Notes under the pieces: model-generated
Database searches by the model: none
What the model was told of the DNA's origin: nothing
What the model saw: the letters and a program-made list of their open reading frames with translations, nothing else
Position numbers and translations under genes: made by a program
From: Cerioporus squamosus
Lineage: Eukaryota; Basidiomycota; Agaricomycetes; Polyporales; Polyporaceae
Direction: 5' to 3'
Length of the DNA stretch: 64,000 nt
Assembly (NCBI GenBank): GCA_022592435.1
Contig: JABYQS010000177.1
Location: 1 to 64,000, forward strand
Shown: positions 11,326 to 23,900 of the stretch, in pieces
How the letters are laid out: each line of letters starts with the position of its first letter
Numbering within the stretch: position 1 is the first letter of the stretch

Positions 11326-12478
11326 ATGGCAAACGACGCTCTCAACAGTAACCCTCCGAACGCAGACTACCATCTATCTACCCATGGTTCCGACTGGTTG
11401 TGGGCGGTGTTCTCGCTGTTTGGCGTGTCACTTCTCGCCATAATCGGCTGGACGCTCGTGGTGCGTATATCTGCGCGCTCAGTTCGCCTCACCGCCCTGA
11501 ACCTTTCCATCAATCTAGACTCCCCGCGGCACACGTCTCTTCCATCAGATCGCCATCGTTGTCATCCTCACCGGCGCGATTTCGTACTTCTCCATGGCGT
11601 CGGACCTAGGCGCTACCCCCGTCCCCGTCGAGTTCCGGGGTAATGGCACTCGTCAGATCTGGGTACGCATCGCACTTTCTCCCTTGCTCATCGGCAGTAT
11701 GTCTGACATTACGCGCTGTTCAGTTCGTGCGGTATATCCAGTGGTTCATCACGCTGCCGTTGCTGCTCCTCGAGCTTCTGCTTGCCACCGGGTTGTCACT
11801 TTCCGACATCTTCACGACGCTCTTCATGGCCATCGTGCTCGTCGTCACCGGTCTCGTCGGGGCCCTTGTACCGAGTACATACAAGTGGGGATACTACGTC
11901 TTCGGCCTTGTAGCCCTGTTCTACATTTGGTGCGTTTGCCCTGACTCCTGCAGCGTCCGCTTCGCAACCAACTGACACTATATCTTTCTAGGTACGTTCT
12001 CCTTTGGCACGGTCCTCGCACGACCTTCGCCGCCGGCGGTCGCGTCCGCTCCGGATACCGCCTCTCCGCCTACTACCTCTCCTTCCTCCTCCTGCTCTAC
12101 CCGATCGCTTGGGCGTGCTCGGAGGGCGGCAACGTCATTACGGTGACCTCGGAGATGATCTGGTACGGCATCCTCGACCTCCTCATCGGCCCGGTCTTCC
12201 TCTTCTTCTTCCTCTTCAAGTTGCGCGGCGTCGACTACGCTGCGTTCGGGTTGCAGTCCGGCAAGTACACGGATGGCGGGGTCGCTCCTGTAGCTCCTGT
12301 GGCTTCTGGCGCTCCTGTCACGGCCCAGCGCGCCGGAGCCGTCCCTGCAAGCTCTACTGCCGGTGTTGGCGGTGTTTCTGCGACGGGGACTACTGCTGCT
12401 CCCGCCAGTGGTCTTGGGTCTGCCCCTGCCGCAGACGGAGCTCCCGCTGCATACGGAACGACCGGTACTGCCGTCTGA
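11326..12478 (+). CDS. Opsin-related HSP30/MRH1-type seven-helix membrane protein without retinal lysine
   Basis: Four exons (11326-11460, 11549-11662, 11724-11929, 11992-12478) join in phase to give about 313 residues with seven hydrophobic segments. The helix C motif reads RYIQWFITLPLLLLELL. In microbial rhodopsins the two acidic residues of this motif are the proton acceptor and donor; here they are Q and E. Helix G reads GILDLLIGPVFLFF, and the Schiff-base lysine that binds retinal is replaced, apparently by glycine. The protein therefore belongs to the non-photoactive opsin-related branch known in fungi as HSP30/YRO2/MRH1, thought to act as plasma-membrane stress or chaperone proteins. 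After the last helix is an Ala/Pro/Thr/Gly-rich tail of about 75 residues, probably cytosolic. The ATG is the first in frame and directly precedes the N-terminal GSDWLW segment. Confidence 0.85.
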
Positions 12479-12803
12479 ACGGAGGCTGGAAGAAGCGCAG
12501 TGTATCGGTGCCTTAGCAGGGCATTCTAGACCACTTGCATTTAATAACCCTTATATCTATATCCGTGTCGACTCATGTACTTTAGCCGTTTGGATAGCTG
12601 ATCTTTTGCAATCTCCCCATTTTAGAGTGAACGATGCAGATCGTGCGGATGTGAAGGAAGCCAATGTAAATCCATTGAGCCTGTTATCGGCCGCACCAAT
12701 CCTTCGACGCAAGTAGGTATAGTGGTTAATAGCATCCTGATCACGTGCACCCTAAGTTATTAAGGGAAATGTTGGCGCGCGATCCCTACGCATCTCTCCC
12801 TCC

Positions 12804-14641
12804 ATGAGTTCTATGATCTCAACTGAGGATGGTGCAACCATGCCTACTGGTTCCCTTGAACTGCCTCCGGAATTGTGGGGCCCGATCATCGAGTTACTTC
12901 CTCCTCTGGATCGCCAGGCGTGCTTGTCGGTATCGCGGATGATCCACGACATCGCGGTGCCACTCGTCTTCAGTCACGTCCACATCACGTATGGCATCCC
13001 TTCGGATTGCAAACGCCTCTCTGAGATTGTCAATCCACTTGACTCACCCTCCCCCGGCAACGCCAAAACTCAGGAGGAACGAGCGAAGGCCGCGAAAGCG
13101 ACATCAGAATTTTTGCGGTACATCGCAGCCACGCCGGAGCTTGCGAGGGGAGTGAAGAGACTCACTGTGCGGGCGATCTCGCTCTCGCCGGAGTCTGTAG
13201 ATTGCGGTGCGTCTGCATACGTGCCATAGCTACGGCATTGGCGTCTGATCCAGATTACTTATTATGTTGTACGCTTTCAAGCCGACCTGGTCAACGCACT
13301 CAAGGCTCTGACGAATCTGCACTCTTTCAGTTGGCGTGGAAACTCGCCGTACATCCCGGAAGCGGCGATCGACGCGATCATCGAAAGCGGAGCTCCCTTG
13401 ACTGAGGTATTCATTCCGTAAGCGTCTTCTCCTCTTCGCGTTGCGCCTCAGCCAGTGCTGAGATATATTGGCGACGCCACTGGCAGGCTGTGGAATCCCG
13501 CTGCCAATGCTCTATCGCGTCTGAAGAATCTGCAGGCTATATGGCTGCCCGGCGATCTACGCATCGAGCTCCCGGAGGAGAGGATCAGAGAGGCTCCTTC
13601 CACGGAGGATCCGAAGATCATCATCCAGGCGAATTCTGAGACCCTTCGGATCTTGTCTGTCCATGGAGCAGTTCAGCGGTGGAGAGTCCCGGTCGAGTCA
13701 CTGGTCAACCTCACCGAGTTCGAGTGCATATGGCCCGACGGCGACTCCAGATTCCTAGCATCGGTCTTCGACCAATGCCCGCGGCTGCGCTCTCTCACCC
13801 TCGGCTTAGGTGCGGAAGATGTACTCCAAGGCGGGATCAGGACCCTCCTTCGCTCTCGATCGTCCTCTCTGCCTCAACTGACTGCGTTCAAGATCTCGAT
13901 GGATACCTACAGCCGTGCGCACACTGTGGCATTCGTCGCTGCCATGGTCGCGTTTCTCGCAACCAAGGCAGACCTGAGACGGCTGGACGTCAACATACGC
14001 GGAATTGACGAAGGGATTCCCGGCCTCGACAGCGACGGATGCCCGTTGGTGCAGGTTCTCGAGCTGATGCCTTCCCTCCCGAAGCTCGAAGTCTTGGGCC
14101 TCAGTATGTCGCGGATGCTGTTCACGATGCAAGACTTTGCTCTGCTCAACCGGAGCATCCCGCTCGGCATCACCGCGCTCTTCCTCAACATGAGGGTCAG
14201 ACAAGTAGGAACGCATGTCCGTCCCGGACTCTTCGCCGACTTCGTGGGTCCTACTTCTCGTTTGCACTCTCCGCGTCGTAGCTGACTGGTGGACATCGTA
14301 GTTTAAGAGGAGGACGCGCCTCAGGTACCTGCACCTCGTCGATGACGGGGACAAGTGGATCCTGTTCGACGCGCTGAGGAGCATGTGTCCGCGCACCGTC
14401 GAGCTGCTCGGCTACGGCAGCGAGATGCATTGGACGATTCCCAATGCCGCGGGCGAGAAGTATGGCGTTGAGCTCGCGTCGTCTTGGTCGGACATGCAGC
14501 TCTGGTTCCATACCGTCGACGACTTCGCAGGGCATGAAGACTGGGAGTGGCTCGTCCGCCACAGGGATAGCGATATCTTGGTGAGTATGGGTCTCTGCTA
14601 CATAAGATCCGCGCACGACTCTGACTTTGTGACAGCCTTGA
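12804..14641 (+). CDS. F-box/leucine-rich-repeat-like protein, family copy 1
   Basis: Five exons (12804-13206, 13282-13417, 13487-14243, 14302-14580, 14636-14641) give about 526 residues. An F-box-like N-terminus (LPPELWGPIIELLPPLDRQACLSVSRMIHDIAVPLVF) is followed by irregular leucine-rich repeats and a closing block TVELLGYGSEMHWTIPN ... HTVDDFAGHEDWEW. The exon layout, including a one-residue final exon, was set by comparison with the three paralogues in this window. F-box proteins recruit substrates to SCF ubiquitin ligases; the target is unknown. The first intron uses an AAG acceptor, so that junction is slightly less certain. Confidence 0.8.
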
Positions 14642-15253
14642 AGAACCTTTGCGCCGTCGGAGGCTTGCGGCTCCGAGTCGGTGTGCCTGCCGCCGAGCGT
14701 GAACGAGAATCAACTCGCGTACTTATTGCATAGTACCCTCCCCTCCCGTCTCGGATACCCTTTTCCCAGCTATTGGAACATATCTGTTGCTGCTCTCACT
14801 CGTCGATCTTTCCTCGGAGTCCGTCCCACCTCGTTCAGGTCACTCGCCGCTTGCTCACTGGCACTGTTTGTGCTCATATTGCCCCGCTGTTGCTTCTAGT
14901 TACCGTGTTACGTTCTGAGAGCGTGGCGGCCCGTTTCTGTCCTGCTATCGGTTTTTTTCATCTGATGCGTCCGCGATTCGTTTGAGGGGAAAGGAGCGAT
15001 CCCTCGAGGAACCTCACTGGAGGCCAACTCGAGGCTAAACTTCAGTACTTCAGTAACCGCTCGATGAGTCATGCATCGTTGGCGCTGCCGAGGCGTCTGC
15101 CGCCAAGTTCGCTGGCGGCCAGGTGTACATACACGTTCTCCTCCTCGTGAACTTGAACTCGTCCAACCTCCAGACTAACCACACCTGCACCTGACAACAC
15201 ACCCGCTCTGCCCTCATACTAGATTTGACGCTACTTACCCCACGCGCTCCGCC
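14642..15253. other. Intergenic, no supported gene
   Basis: T/C-rich 3' flank of one F-box gene and promoter of the next. I see no RNA gene or repeat. Confidence 0.5.
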
Positions 15254-17080
15254 ATGTCTCCCGAACTTCCTGTCGAGCTCTGGAGGGTCATAGTCTCGTT
15301 CCTGCCCAAGGCCGATCAGCGTACCTGTCTCCTCGTCTGCGGCGCATTGCACGACATTGCGCTCCCTCACGTCTTCCGGAAGGTCGACCTCTTCCTCGGA
15401 TCCTGGTATGAGGCTCGGGACCCTCTGCAGCTGGACCCTCATGCGTTGGATCGCATTTACGTACAGCCGTGCTCAACGGACGACTCGCAGCGCAGGCAGC
15501 GGGCCAGCGTGGAGGTGCTTTCTCGTATAACTGGCGATCGACACTTTGCCGGGCAGGTGAAGGCGGTGAACGTTGGCGCGTTTGGCTTCGATCCGAGTGA
15601 CGAGGTCCAGTGCAGCCGTGGAATATCCGAGCTGCTTGGTATGCTAACCACGAAGCATCTGGCATGCACCTTGCTGACGCTGCTTGCTCGATGGCTGCGA
15701 TATGTAGCGAACGCACTGGGCTGCCTCACCTCTCTCGAGTCGTTCGCGTACTTTGGGGACCGCCCGGTGTTCAGCGTGGAATTGCTTAATGCGCTCGCGG
15801 CGGGATCTGCGAAGACCTTAAGACATCTCCGCGTCCCCGCTGGGTAACCACCTATTCTCTGACATACATCATCAGCGATGTACTCATCCAACTGTCTTAG
15901 ATGGAACATAGATCTAGGACGGCTAAAAGCGACCGTTCCGTTGGAAAGCCTCATCGTCGGGCGTATCCGCGATGCCGACTTGCAGCCGTATCCTCCCCCT
16001 CCGGACTCTCACCTCGCGAAATCTACCGAGACCATCCGTGCGCTCGCAGGCGCGAGCACGGGCACACTGCGCCGCATGCGGGTGCCCGACTTGACGTGGT
16101 TCGATCACATCGCTCTCGGCGACCCGAACCTCTCCGAGCTCGAGCTGACATACCTCCACGACCGCGAGGTCGACATCGGCATCGTCCTCACGCACTTTCC
16201 GCGCCTCCGATCCCTCGTGCTCGTCTCGGTCACGCACCAGCACGTCGCCGCGTTCGCTGCGCACCCCACTGCGCTCCCGCTGCTGGACTCCTTCGACGTC
16301 AGCGCGCGGTACTACGTCGCGGTGTCCCATTTTGCCGAGTTCATTCTTGCGAAGCGGGATAGGCTGCGGCGGCTGAACGTCATGTGCTGCGATGCGAGTC
16401 TGGAGCTGTTGGATCTTCTGCCCCGGCTGCCTCGCCTGGAAGTGCTGGGCCTTGATTTGTGGTGCTTTGAGTGGACTGCAGCGCAGCACGAGAGACTGGA
16501 CGGGAGCCTTCCGAGCGGGCTCACCGCGCTCCTGCTATGGGTCGGGGTGGAGGAGTGCGCCGTGTCGAAAGTCGAGTGGGCTCGTCTGGTACGTCCTCTC
16601 CGAGTCCCGGGCCCGAGCTGTCGAGCTGCACTGGCACGTGTGTTGTGCGCGTTGTGCTGACTGACACATCGACGCGCACAGCTCCAGAAACGCGCTGCGC
16701 TGCGCTACTTCCACGTCCTTCCCGAGACGTCCCGCGACGCGGACGTCTCCGCGGAGCTTCTCGAGCACCGTCCGCCGTCGCTCGAGCTCGTCGGCCTCGG
16801 CTCGAAGCTGCGCTGGGTCGTGAGGTCCGAAACTGAGTCCGAGTCCGGTTGCAAGTCGGCTGGGGACCGTGACGACGCGGATGTCTGTGCGTACTCCGCG
16901 CCGTGGTCTCTGGCGAAGGTGTGGTTCAGGACGGTGGAGGACTTTGGGGACCGGGACTGGGAGTGGCTGCTTCGTGGACATAATGCGTCGATGTTTGGTG
17001 AGTCGTCGCTGGGCAGCGTGCGGCGCGGTGCTTGTATGCGAGTTGACTTGCTTCTAGACACTGCTCACGTTATCGCCTGA
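15254..17080 (+). CDS. F-box/leucine-rich-repeat-like protein, family copy 2
   Basis: Five exons (15254-15638, 15708-15843, 15901-16588, 16682-16997, 17058-17080) give about 515 residues. The N-terminal F-box reads LPVELWRVIVSFLPKADQRT, followed by CLLVCGALHDIALPHVF. Leucine-rich repeats follow, then the family's C-terminal VEDFGDRDWEWLLR. Intron positions and phases match copy 1 even where the protein has diverged strongly, so the two are ancient duplicates. It is the most diverged of the intact copies, and its C-terminal loop carries an extra acidic/serine insertion (about residues 440-465). The start is the first ATG ahead of the F-box. Confidence 0.8.
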
Positions 17081-17266
17081 CGGAGTGGAGGTTGTACTGC
17101 GCGACACCTTATGGTAAGGTTGCGAGGGACGCGTGGGAGCGCGAGCAAAGATTGGCGAGTGATTTGCACTTCTTCCATACTTATCGCGAACACAACTTCC
17201 GTGCTACTGACTCCCCCGCCTCGTCAACGTAGGGCGTGCGCATGATGTGCAGCAGCTCACATGTCT

Positions 17267-17564
17267 TCATATGTGTTCGCTTGATTCCGCTAGTGCATCT
17301 TCATCTACGAGCTCATCTTCTTCTTCGGCACTCCAGTCACGAGCGTGCCAGAGCCCCAACCGGACCGTGAGGTAGGAGAACGGAGATGACGAAGCCAGTT
17401 CGTAGAGAAGGGTGCAGAGGTTGACAGAGAAAAGGCTCAGCCTCGTGTCCTCGATGGGAGATGTTCTCGAATAATATTATTATAGCTTCCGCCGAGTCCA
17501 GAGTCTGGCGGCCGTCCTCGGACAGTTGAAGGTGACCGACCACGGCCGGCATGTTCTCGGACAT
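17267..17564 (-). pseudogene. Small unrecognised gene or gene fragment with a possible 1-nt deletion
   Basis: On the minus strand an ATG at 17564 opens LQLSEDGRQTLDSAEAII. After about 36 codons the plausible coding frame moves by one base at a C run near 17450. It then reads IEDTRLSLFSVNLCTLLYEL, LASSPFSYLTVRLGLWHARDW and an acidic tail EEEDELVDEDALAESSEHI before TGA. The second half looks like real protein: hydrophobic and charged residues are well spaced, with a typical acidic end. I do not recognise the family. It may be a short gene with a homopolymer error, or the 3' exon of a gene whose other exons I could not place. Confidence 0.35.
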
Positions 17565-18235
17565 CGCTAGTCGAACATAGAGTTGGAGTTACTGGATAAA
17601 AAAGAGGTGAGCTTCACAAGCTGGCAGGTTACATGTACTAGCACACTCACAACCCTTGGAAGATATCATTGACGTCTACTGGCAGCGAGCTCGACGCGCT
17701 GCGTGACCGATGTCACGAGGCACCGACTGTGACTTGACGCGTCATGATGGGCGCTCCTCGGGGACCTTCCTCCTCATCTCACCCATACTTCGCCTCAAGT
17801 CCGCGTCCTCTCATTCTCTTCCATCTGTTCCTCACTACACACATAATAGTCTCATTGAATTTTGGATGGGACTGTATGATCCAAGACGCATACCTAGAAC
17901 ACAGGCGATAGGCCCGACCATGTGGAGGTCAATGCCTCCCATCCTGACGCTTGCCTCCAAGTTTTCCTGGAGAGCAGAGGATCCAGCGGCGCACTGAGGC
18001 GAGGCGCAGCTGCGGTGAGGACTGTCGATGACCGAATGCAGTGAGCCAGCGCGTGCAGAGGTCCACCTCTCCATAGTAGCCTGGTGACGTCAGCGACCTG
18101 GATGACGTTGGTCCCCACTTGGTACGTCCATATAACCCTCTCTTCGTCCAGAACGCACCCCTCACACTATCCCGTTACTCTTATCTTCACACATTCTGCT
18201 CAACGAACTTCACGACGACCACGACTACACACACG
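17565..18235. other. Promoter region of the LEA-like gene
   Basis: No gene is supported here. The last 160 bp holds a CRE-like palindrome and a TATA element listed separately. Confidence 0.5.
18085..18135 (+). promoter_or_regulatory. CRE-like TGACGTCA and TATA element upstream of the LEA-like gene
   Basis: A perfect TGACGTCA palindrome lies at 18085-18092, a second half-site (TGACG) follows near 18103, and TATAA is at 18131-18135, about 100 bp before the ATG. In fungi TGACGTCA is bound by Atf1/CREB-type bZIP factors in stress responses. This fits the stress-protein character of the downstream gene, but binding is inferred. Confidence 0.5.
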
Positions 18236-20559
18236 ATGTCCGGAATCCCTCCCCAGCTTGACACCTCCCCCGGCACCCCTTCCCAGGAGTGGGCCCGCTC
18301 GACGACCACCGCTGCCTTCGCTCGCACCGAGCCCGCTCCCGCTTTCGCTCCTGGCGCAGCAGCTACCAACGCCTCCCACTCTCAGCCCGACCCTGCCCTC
18401 GCGCCTGGTTCCGTGGCTCCCACGACAGGCGGGGTCTCCCTCTCATCCGCCAGCGACGCGAACAAGGGCTCGTTCGACCCCGAGATGGTTCCTGGCGCAT
18501 ACCCCGTCACACCCGGCGACCAAGATCCCACACGCCAGACCTCCCTCAAGGAGGTCTCCCAGACCGCTGCTGGTCAGGCGTCGAATCTCGCCGGCCAGGC
18601 GTCGAACTTCGTGTCGTCGGCCGCCCAGACCGCGGCCCAATACTTTCCTCAGGGCGTCGTTGACACGGTTTCTTCCATGATGCGTGAGTAATGCCCGAGC
18701 ATTGTATGCGATTGTATGCTTGCTGACACGCGTCATAGCCGCGTCATCTGCTACTTCCACCATGAACACTGCTCGCGCGTCCGAGCATGACGCTGAGCAC
18801 AAGACTTCCTTCCCATCGTCCGAGGTTACAGGCGCCAGCACTGGCGAACACGTCGGTGGTGTCGGCTCCCTACCCGGATTCGTCAACGAGACCGCCGTCC
18901 CCAAGCTTCCTCACGAGCGCACAGACGATGAGCGGTACGTGACCGCCGGTGGTGCTGCTGCCATTGCTGCGGGTGCTGCTGCCACCGTCGCTGGCGGCGC
19001 ATATGCGCTCAAGGATAAGGTCGTCGGCTCTGCCCCCTCCACCGAACAGGCGAAGCAGACCGCTCAGGGCGCCGCGCAGACCGTGCAGAGCACTGCTCAG
19101 TCGGCCGCTCAGACCGTCAAAGAGACAGGTACGTTTCCACCACGACTTTTAGTTGCGCATATATTCACTAGACGTCATAGTTCCAGGTACTGGGTCGCAT
19201 TCGACCGCCGTCACAGCTTCCACGCTGCCTTCGCACGAGCCCTTCGGCGCTCGCCCCGGTGACCACTCTCTCGGTGTCGGTGCTCTCCCGGGTACCCAGA
19301 GCGAGTCCAATGTTGCACTGCTGCCCGAAGAGTCTGCACATCCGCAGTTCGATTCCGGCGCCGTCGACAGCCGTGGCCAAGTCGGCCTCAAGCCGTCCGA
19401 GGAGATCAAGGGCAACGAAGCCACCTCCGGTGCGGCACGGCACGTCGCGGGCGTGGGTGCTCTTGTCGGCGACCGTAGTGAGGAGGGCGTCGCGCGCCTT
19501 CCCGATGAGCGTTCCACGCCTGCTGCCGGAGTATCCTCAAACGTCATCAAGCCAACGCAGGAAGCCAAGGGTAACGAGGCTGCTAGTGGCCAGGATCGCC
19601 ATGTCGCTGGCGTTGGTGCGCTCGTTGGCGATAGGAACGAGCAGGGCGTTGCGCGCCTCCCCGATGAGCGTTCCCAGGGTACCTCCGGGTTTGCCCCTGT
19701 CGGTGCTGTAGTAGGATCTCGTGACGACCAGGGCAAGCAGGCCGTCAAGCCAACAACGTCGGGCGAGAAGGGCCCTGCACCACCGGCTAAGGACACCGCG
19801 AAAGCGGAGACACACCCGAGCGGCCACAAGGGTCTTCCGAACAAGGTGAGTAGTGCCTTCTTTACTGGTCTTATCACTGGAATGGACGGGCGAGCACACC
19901 GCGGGACAGCAGCAGCTACCTGGGGATCCTGGCACCGGTCGCTTCGCGGCTGAGGCTAAGGGTGGCGAGGTGGGGCGTGACGATGACGCTCGCAGTACGC
20001 AAGCTGATCAGCTTCACGCCACCCTGCGGCCTCGGCCTCATGCACTCGGAGGTCAACGCGCCTGGTGGGGAGGTGTTCCCTTGAATGGGGCGCGGGCTCG
20101 AGCAGAGCTCGATGCTGACGCGGACGACCGTGATTACAGGCCGCCGTCTGAGGTACGCAGCTGTGCGCTGCCCGCCAGTAGCTCGCCGTCGTTTCTTCGA
20201 ACTCTTGTCGGACGAATTGCATGCTGACCGCTTCCTCTCTGCAGGCACCTGGATATGACACCGACTACCACCCGGCCCAGCTCCGCCCGCGCGAGGAGCA
20301 CTACCAGGAGCCGTCAGACCACGCCGCTGAGGGCGAGAAGAGCCTCGGGGCGACGCAGTCGGACGCGAACCGCCCTGCCGAGGAGCAGCACCCGCCGCAC
20401 TCCGGGGACGCGCCCGCACAGAAGAAGGAGAAGGCGTCGTTCATGGAGAAGATGAAGGGCGAGGCGAAGGTGTTGCTCGGGAAGATCGAGGGAAAGCACG
20501 AGAAGGTCGAACAGGGGCAGAAGCTCAAGAGCGGCGAGGCGAAGGCGGGGCAAGCGTGA
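18236..20559 (+). CDS. LEA-like, low-complexity stress protein with VGALVG repeats
   Basis: Five exons (18236-18683, 18739-19128, 19181-19845, 19910-20152, 20245-20559) give about 686 residues, all in phase. The first part is Pro/Ala/Ser/Thr-rich, followed by a Gly/Ala run and alanine/glutamine repeats (AAQTVQSTAQSAAQTVKET) that could form an amphipathic helix as in LEA proteins. The centre carries GVG(S/A)LPG and two near-identical copies of RHVAGVGALVGDR followed by GVARLPDERS. The C-terminus is a charged helix, KKEKASFMEKMKGEAKVLLG. Related proteins are common in basidiomycetes and have no defined function. A desiccation or heat-protective role is inferred from composition only. Its last exon and 3' flank were copied to 24047-24345. 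Confidence 0.75.
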
Positions 20560-20830
20560 GCTAACACCATCGTCGAAGCCCGCTCGCTGTCGGACGCATG
20601 AAGCCTGACAATTCGGAGGAAAGGTGAAACGAGGATCTTTGATGGACTTGTACGTGTATCATTACAGTCTACCGTGTACTTTTGGATAGGTTAGGTTTGG
20701 TTCGGGGTGCGTCGTATGACCGTCCTGCGTAATGTATGCTGTATCGTTGGCATCCTCCTCTGGTGTGTGTGGGTACGCAGATGGGACCAGTACTGCCCCT
20801 ACTTGGTTTCACTATGGACACCGTGCGAGT
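20419..20830. repeat. Segmental duplication, source copy (LEA-like 3' end)
   Basis: The last about 140 bp of coding sequence and roughly 200 bp of 3' flank recur at 24047-24470. Shared flank motifs include TGTACTTTT(C)GGATAGGTTAG and GACCGTCCTGCGTAATG. It marks the left end of a tandem duplication that carried an F-box gene. Confidence 0.8.
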
Positions 20831-20957
20831 TGGCAGAAGAAGCTCCTAAGAGGGCACATCACGCAGCGCGTGCTTCATGAGGTTTGCTTGCAACCTCCAT
20901 TTTCATCCCCTGATCCGAGACTATACTGGCGATGGTGAAACAACGCGCACTACCTCC
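20560..20957. other. 3' flank of the LEA-like gene
   Basis: This interval contains the duplicated 3' flank and no further gene. Confidence 0.5.
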
Positions 20958-23900
20958 TGGCAAATTGTCTCCTGAACTAGTATGGATGTCTATCGTCGAG
21001 GAACTGCCTCCCCAGGATCGCCTAACGTGCTTATGGGTTTAGCAAATGATCCATGACATCGCTGTACCACTTGTCTTCCGTCACGTCTACGTTGCATAGT
21101 ATGGCACCCCAGCAGATTACAGACAACGATGGGTCGACATCAGTCCCTTTCGGCCTTCCGTCGATACCGAGACAACGCGCGTGGAACGAACGCGGGCGGC
21201 GCGGACTACCTCGGAGTTCTTGCAGCACATTGCCCACGATCGGTGGGACCTGCATAACGCGCTCAGAACTACGTGTTTGCGCGACGTTGAGCTGCTCGGC
21301 TACAACAGCCAGATGCGCTGGACGATCCCCAACGCAGACGGCCACGATTATGGCGTCGAGCTCGTGAGGCTCGTCGTGGTCGGACATGCAGATCCGGTTT
21401 CGTACCGTCGACGACTTCGCCGGGCATGATGCATTCGGAAGACTGGGAGTGACTCTTGCGCCACCGGCGGATATGACCACGTTGTGGTGAGGAGTCCCTT
21501 CTGCTCAGTGCTGAAGTGCGCGGAGTCGTACGGTTGGCGGTGTCTGCGAGGAAGTCAGCTCGTATCTACTACCTGCTGCTACGTGTTCCGAGAACAACGT
21601 ACTGATCTACAAGCAGCGACCCTAATACTTACGCCCGTTTTCAGGCTTGGTTGCCGGCCCTGTTCTCGTCACTTTTCCTAGTCGTTTTCTGCGAATCGGA
21701 ATTGCTACGTTGCTGTATTCTTCTGGAAGTATCTCGAAGGACCGTAGGATTTCCAGCGATGTCGTTAACCCTCAGCATGTTGCCAACGTTAACGTTCAGT
21801 ACTTATCCACGACTCATCAGAACTGCACGGTAGTCACCTGTGAGGTTCACTCAGGGAACACTGGCTCAGCCGCGCCGATGTTGAACCTTGAAGCTGAAGT
21901 TCGGGTATATACGGGTGGCCCAAAGCATCCGGGCAAGCGCTGATGTCCGTGCCACGAGCCTCTGAGAGGACCTGGATTGAGTCGTCAACATCCCGAACCC
22001 GGTGGCAGCCTGAGATTGGACATACTCCGAAACGACGTTCACCACTGCCATTGCTACTGAGGTATGTGCTTTCAATATCAGGCAGACTTGAGTCGATCGC
22101 AGACAGGACTCACTACTTCATCAGATGGCGTCTCGTGAGCAGTCATCTCATGTCGGGTGGTCAAGGTCAAAGCTCGCGAAAATGGCTGCCTCCGACGCCG
22201 ACGATTCGAGGCTTCCTCCGGAACTCTGGAAGATGGTGGTCGAATACCTTCCAAGGGAGGACCAGAGGAGGCTCCTCTTCGTCTGCAAGTTCTTCCGTGA
22301 CTTGGCGATTGCGAGCCTGTTCTCCCACATCACGGTGTGTTTCGGATTATGGCGACCGGATGCGAGCGACTACGACCTCGTCAGCGACGAGACGGACACG
22401 CCTCGGCCTCCGATGACGGTAGACCAGCATGCCGAGATGCTGCGGGTGTTTTCGAACGCTTGCGAGATTCTGCACCATATAGCACACACGCCGAGCTTCG
22501 CGAGGCTCGTCAAGATGCTGTCCGTTCGTGCGTACTTTGTGCATCACAGGGACGGTACTTTCGAGTTGTGTGAGTGGCTCTGCACTTTGCGATTCGCGAT
22601 GCGACTCATCTTCACGCTTGCGCAGTCGCCTTGAAGGAGGCGCTTTTGGCGATGACGCACGTTACGTCGTTCCGCTGGGATGGCCACTATCCTCTTCCGA
22701 ACGCCGCTCTTCTGGACGCTCTCGCCCAGTCGTCAGGACATTCTCTTCGCGAGCTTTACCTTCCGTGAGTGGTTCTTTTTCGACCGACCTGGTTGGGTCG
22801 GTATCGCGGCTTACTGGCCGACAGCTCCTCGAACGAGACATGGACAGGCCTGACGAAGTTCCACCGTATACAAACGCTGACACTGCACCGACCATACGAC
22901 CCGGAGCTCCTGTTGCTTCTTCCGGACGACTCGCTGGACGTGTCGGTCTCGGAGGGGATGGAGGCGAACCAGAGTACGCTGACGTGTCTCACCCTATACG
23001 GGGACACCATCTGGCGGTGTCCCGTACGCTCTCTCCTCGGCCTTCAGGAGCTCGAGATTATCCTGCCGCCATCGCTGGCGGGCCTCGAACTCGTTCTTCG
23101 CCACTGCACCGCGCTCCGCTACGTCACACTCGACCTCCAGCTGTGCACCAACTCGCAGTTTCTGGAGCTGTTCAAGGCGCACCCGGACTGCCTACCGCAC
23201 CTGACGGCGTTCAAGCTGTTCTTCGAGCACATCCATCCGCTCACTATCGCTCAGGCCACTCTTCTCGCGGACTTCCTCAGGAGGAAGAAGACGTTGAGGA
23301 TGCTGGACCTCGCGGATAGCGAGGCCGATATGGAGGAAGGCACGGAGGTTACTCTGCTCATGATTCTTCCCGAGCTCCCCGCGCTTGAGGTACTTGGACT
23401 CAACGTGCAGCGCTTCGACTTCTGGAAGGAGGATCTCGAGTTCTTGGGTACACACCTCCCTCCGCAACTCTCTGCGCTCTTTCTGAACTTGACTATGGAC
23501 GCGCCCCAGAATTGGGACTCGTGGGTGTGCGATCCGATCATGCTCACGCTTATGTTCCTGCAGATGTCGAAGCTGCGCTCGCTGCGGTACCTCCACATCA
23601 TCGACGTGCTCGACTGTGTGGATCTCAAGCAGCAGCTGCTCGAATACCACCCGGACTCGCTCGAACTCGTTGGGCACAATACGCAGTTACGCTGGCTCGA
23701 GAACGATCCTGAGCAGGACATCCTCCCGAGGTACTCGCCGGGCTGGTCAACCGAGAAGGTCAGGCTCTGTACGGTGGAGCACTTTGGGTGTAGGGATTGG
23801 GAGTGGCTGTTTAGGTATCATGCGCTGAGGGGTCCTTGGTGCGCGCGCTGGTTCGTTCTTCTTGGCGGCGCAGCTAGCGATCTGATAGTGAAAAGCTGCA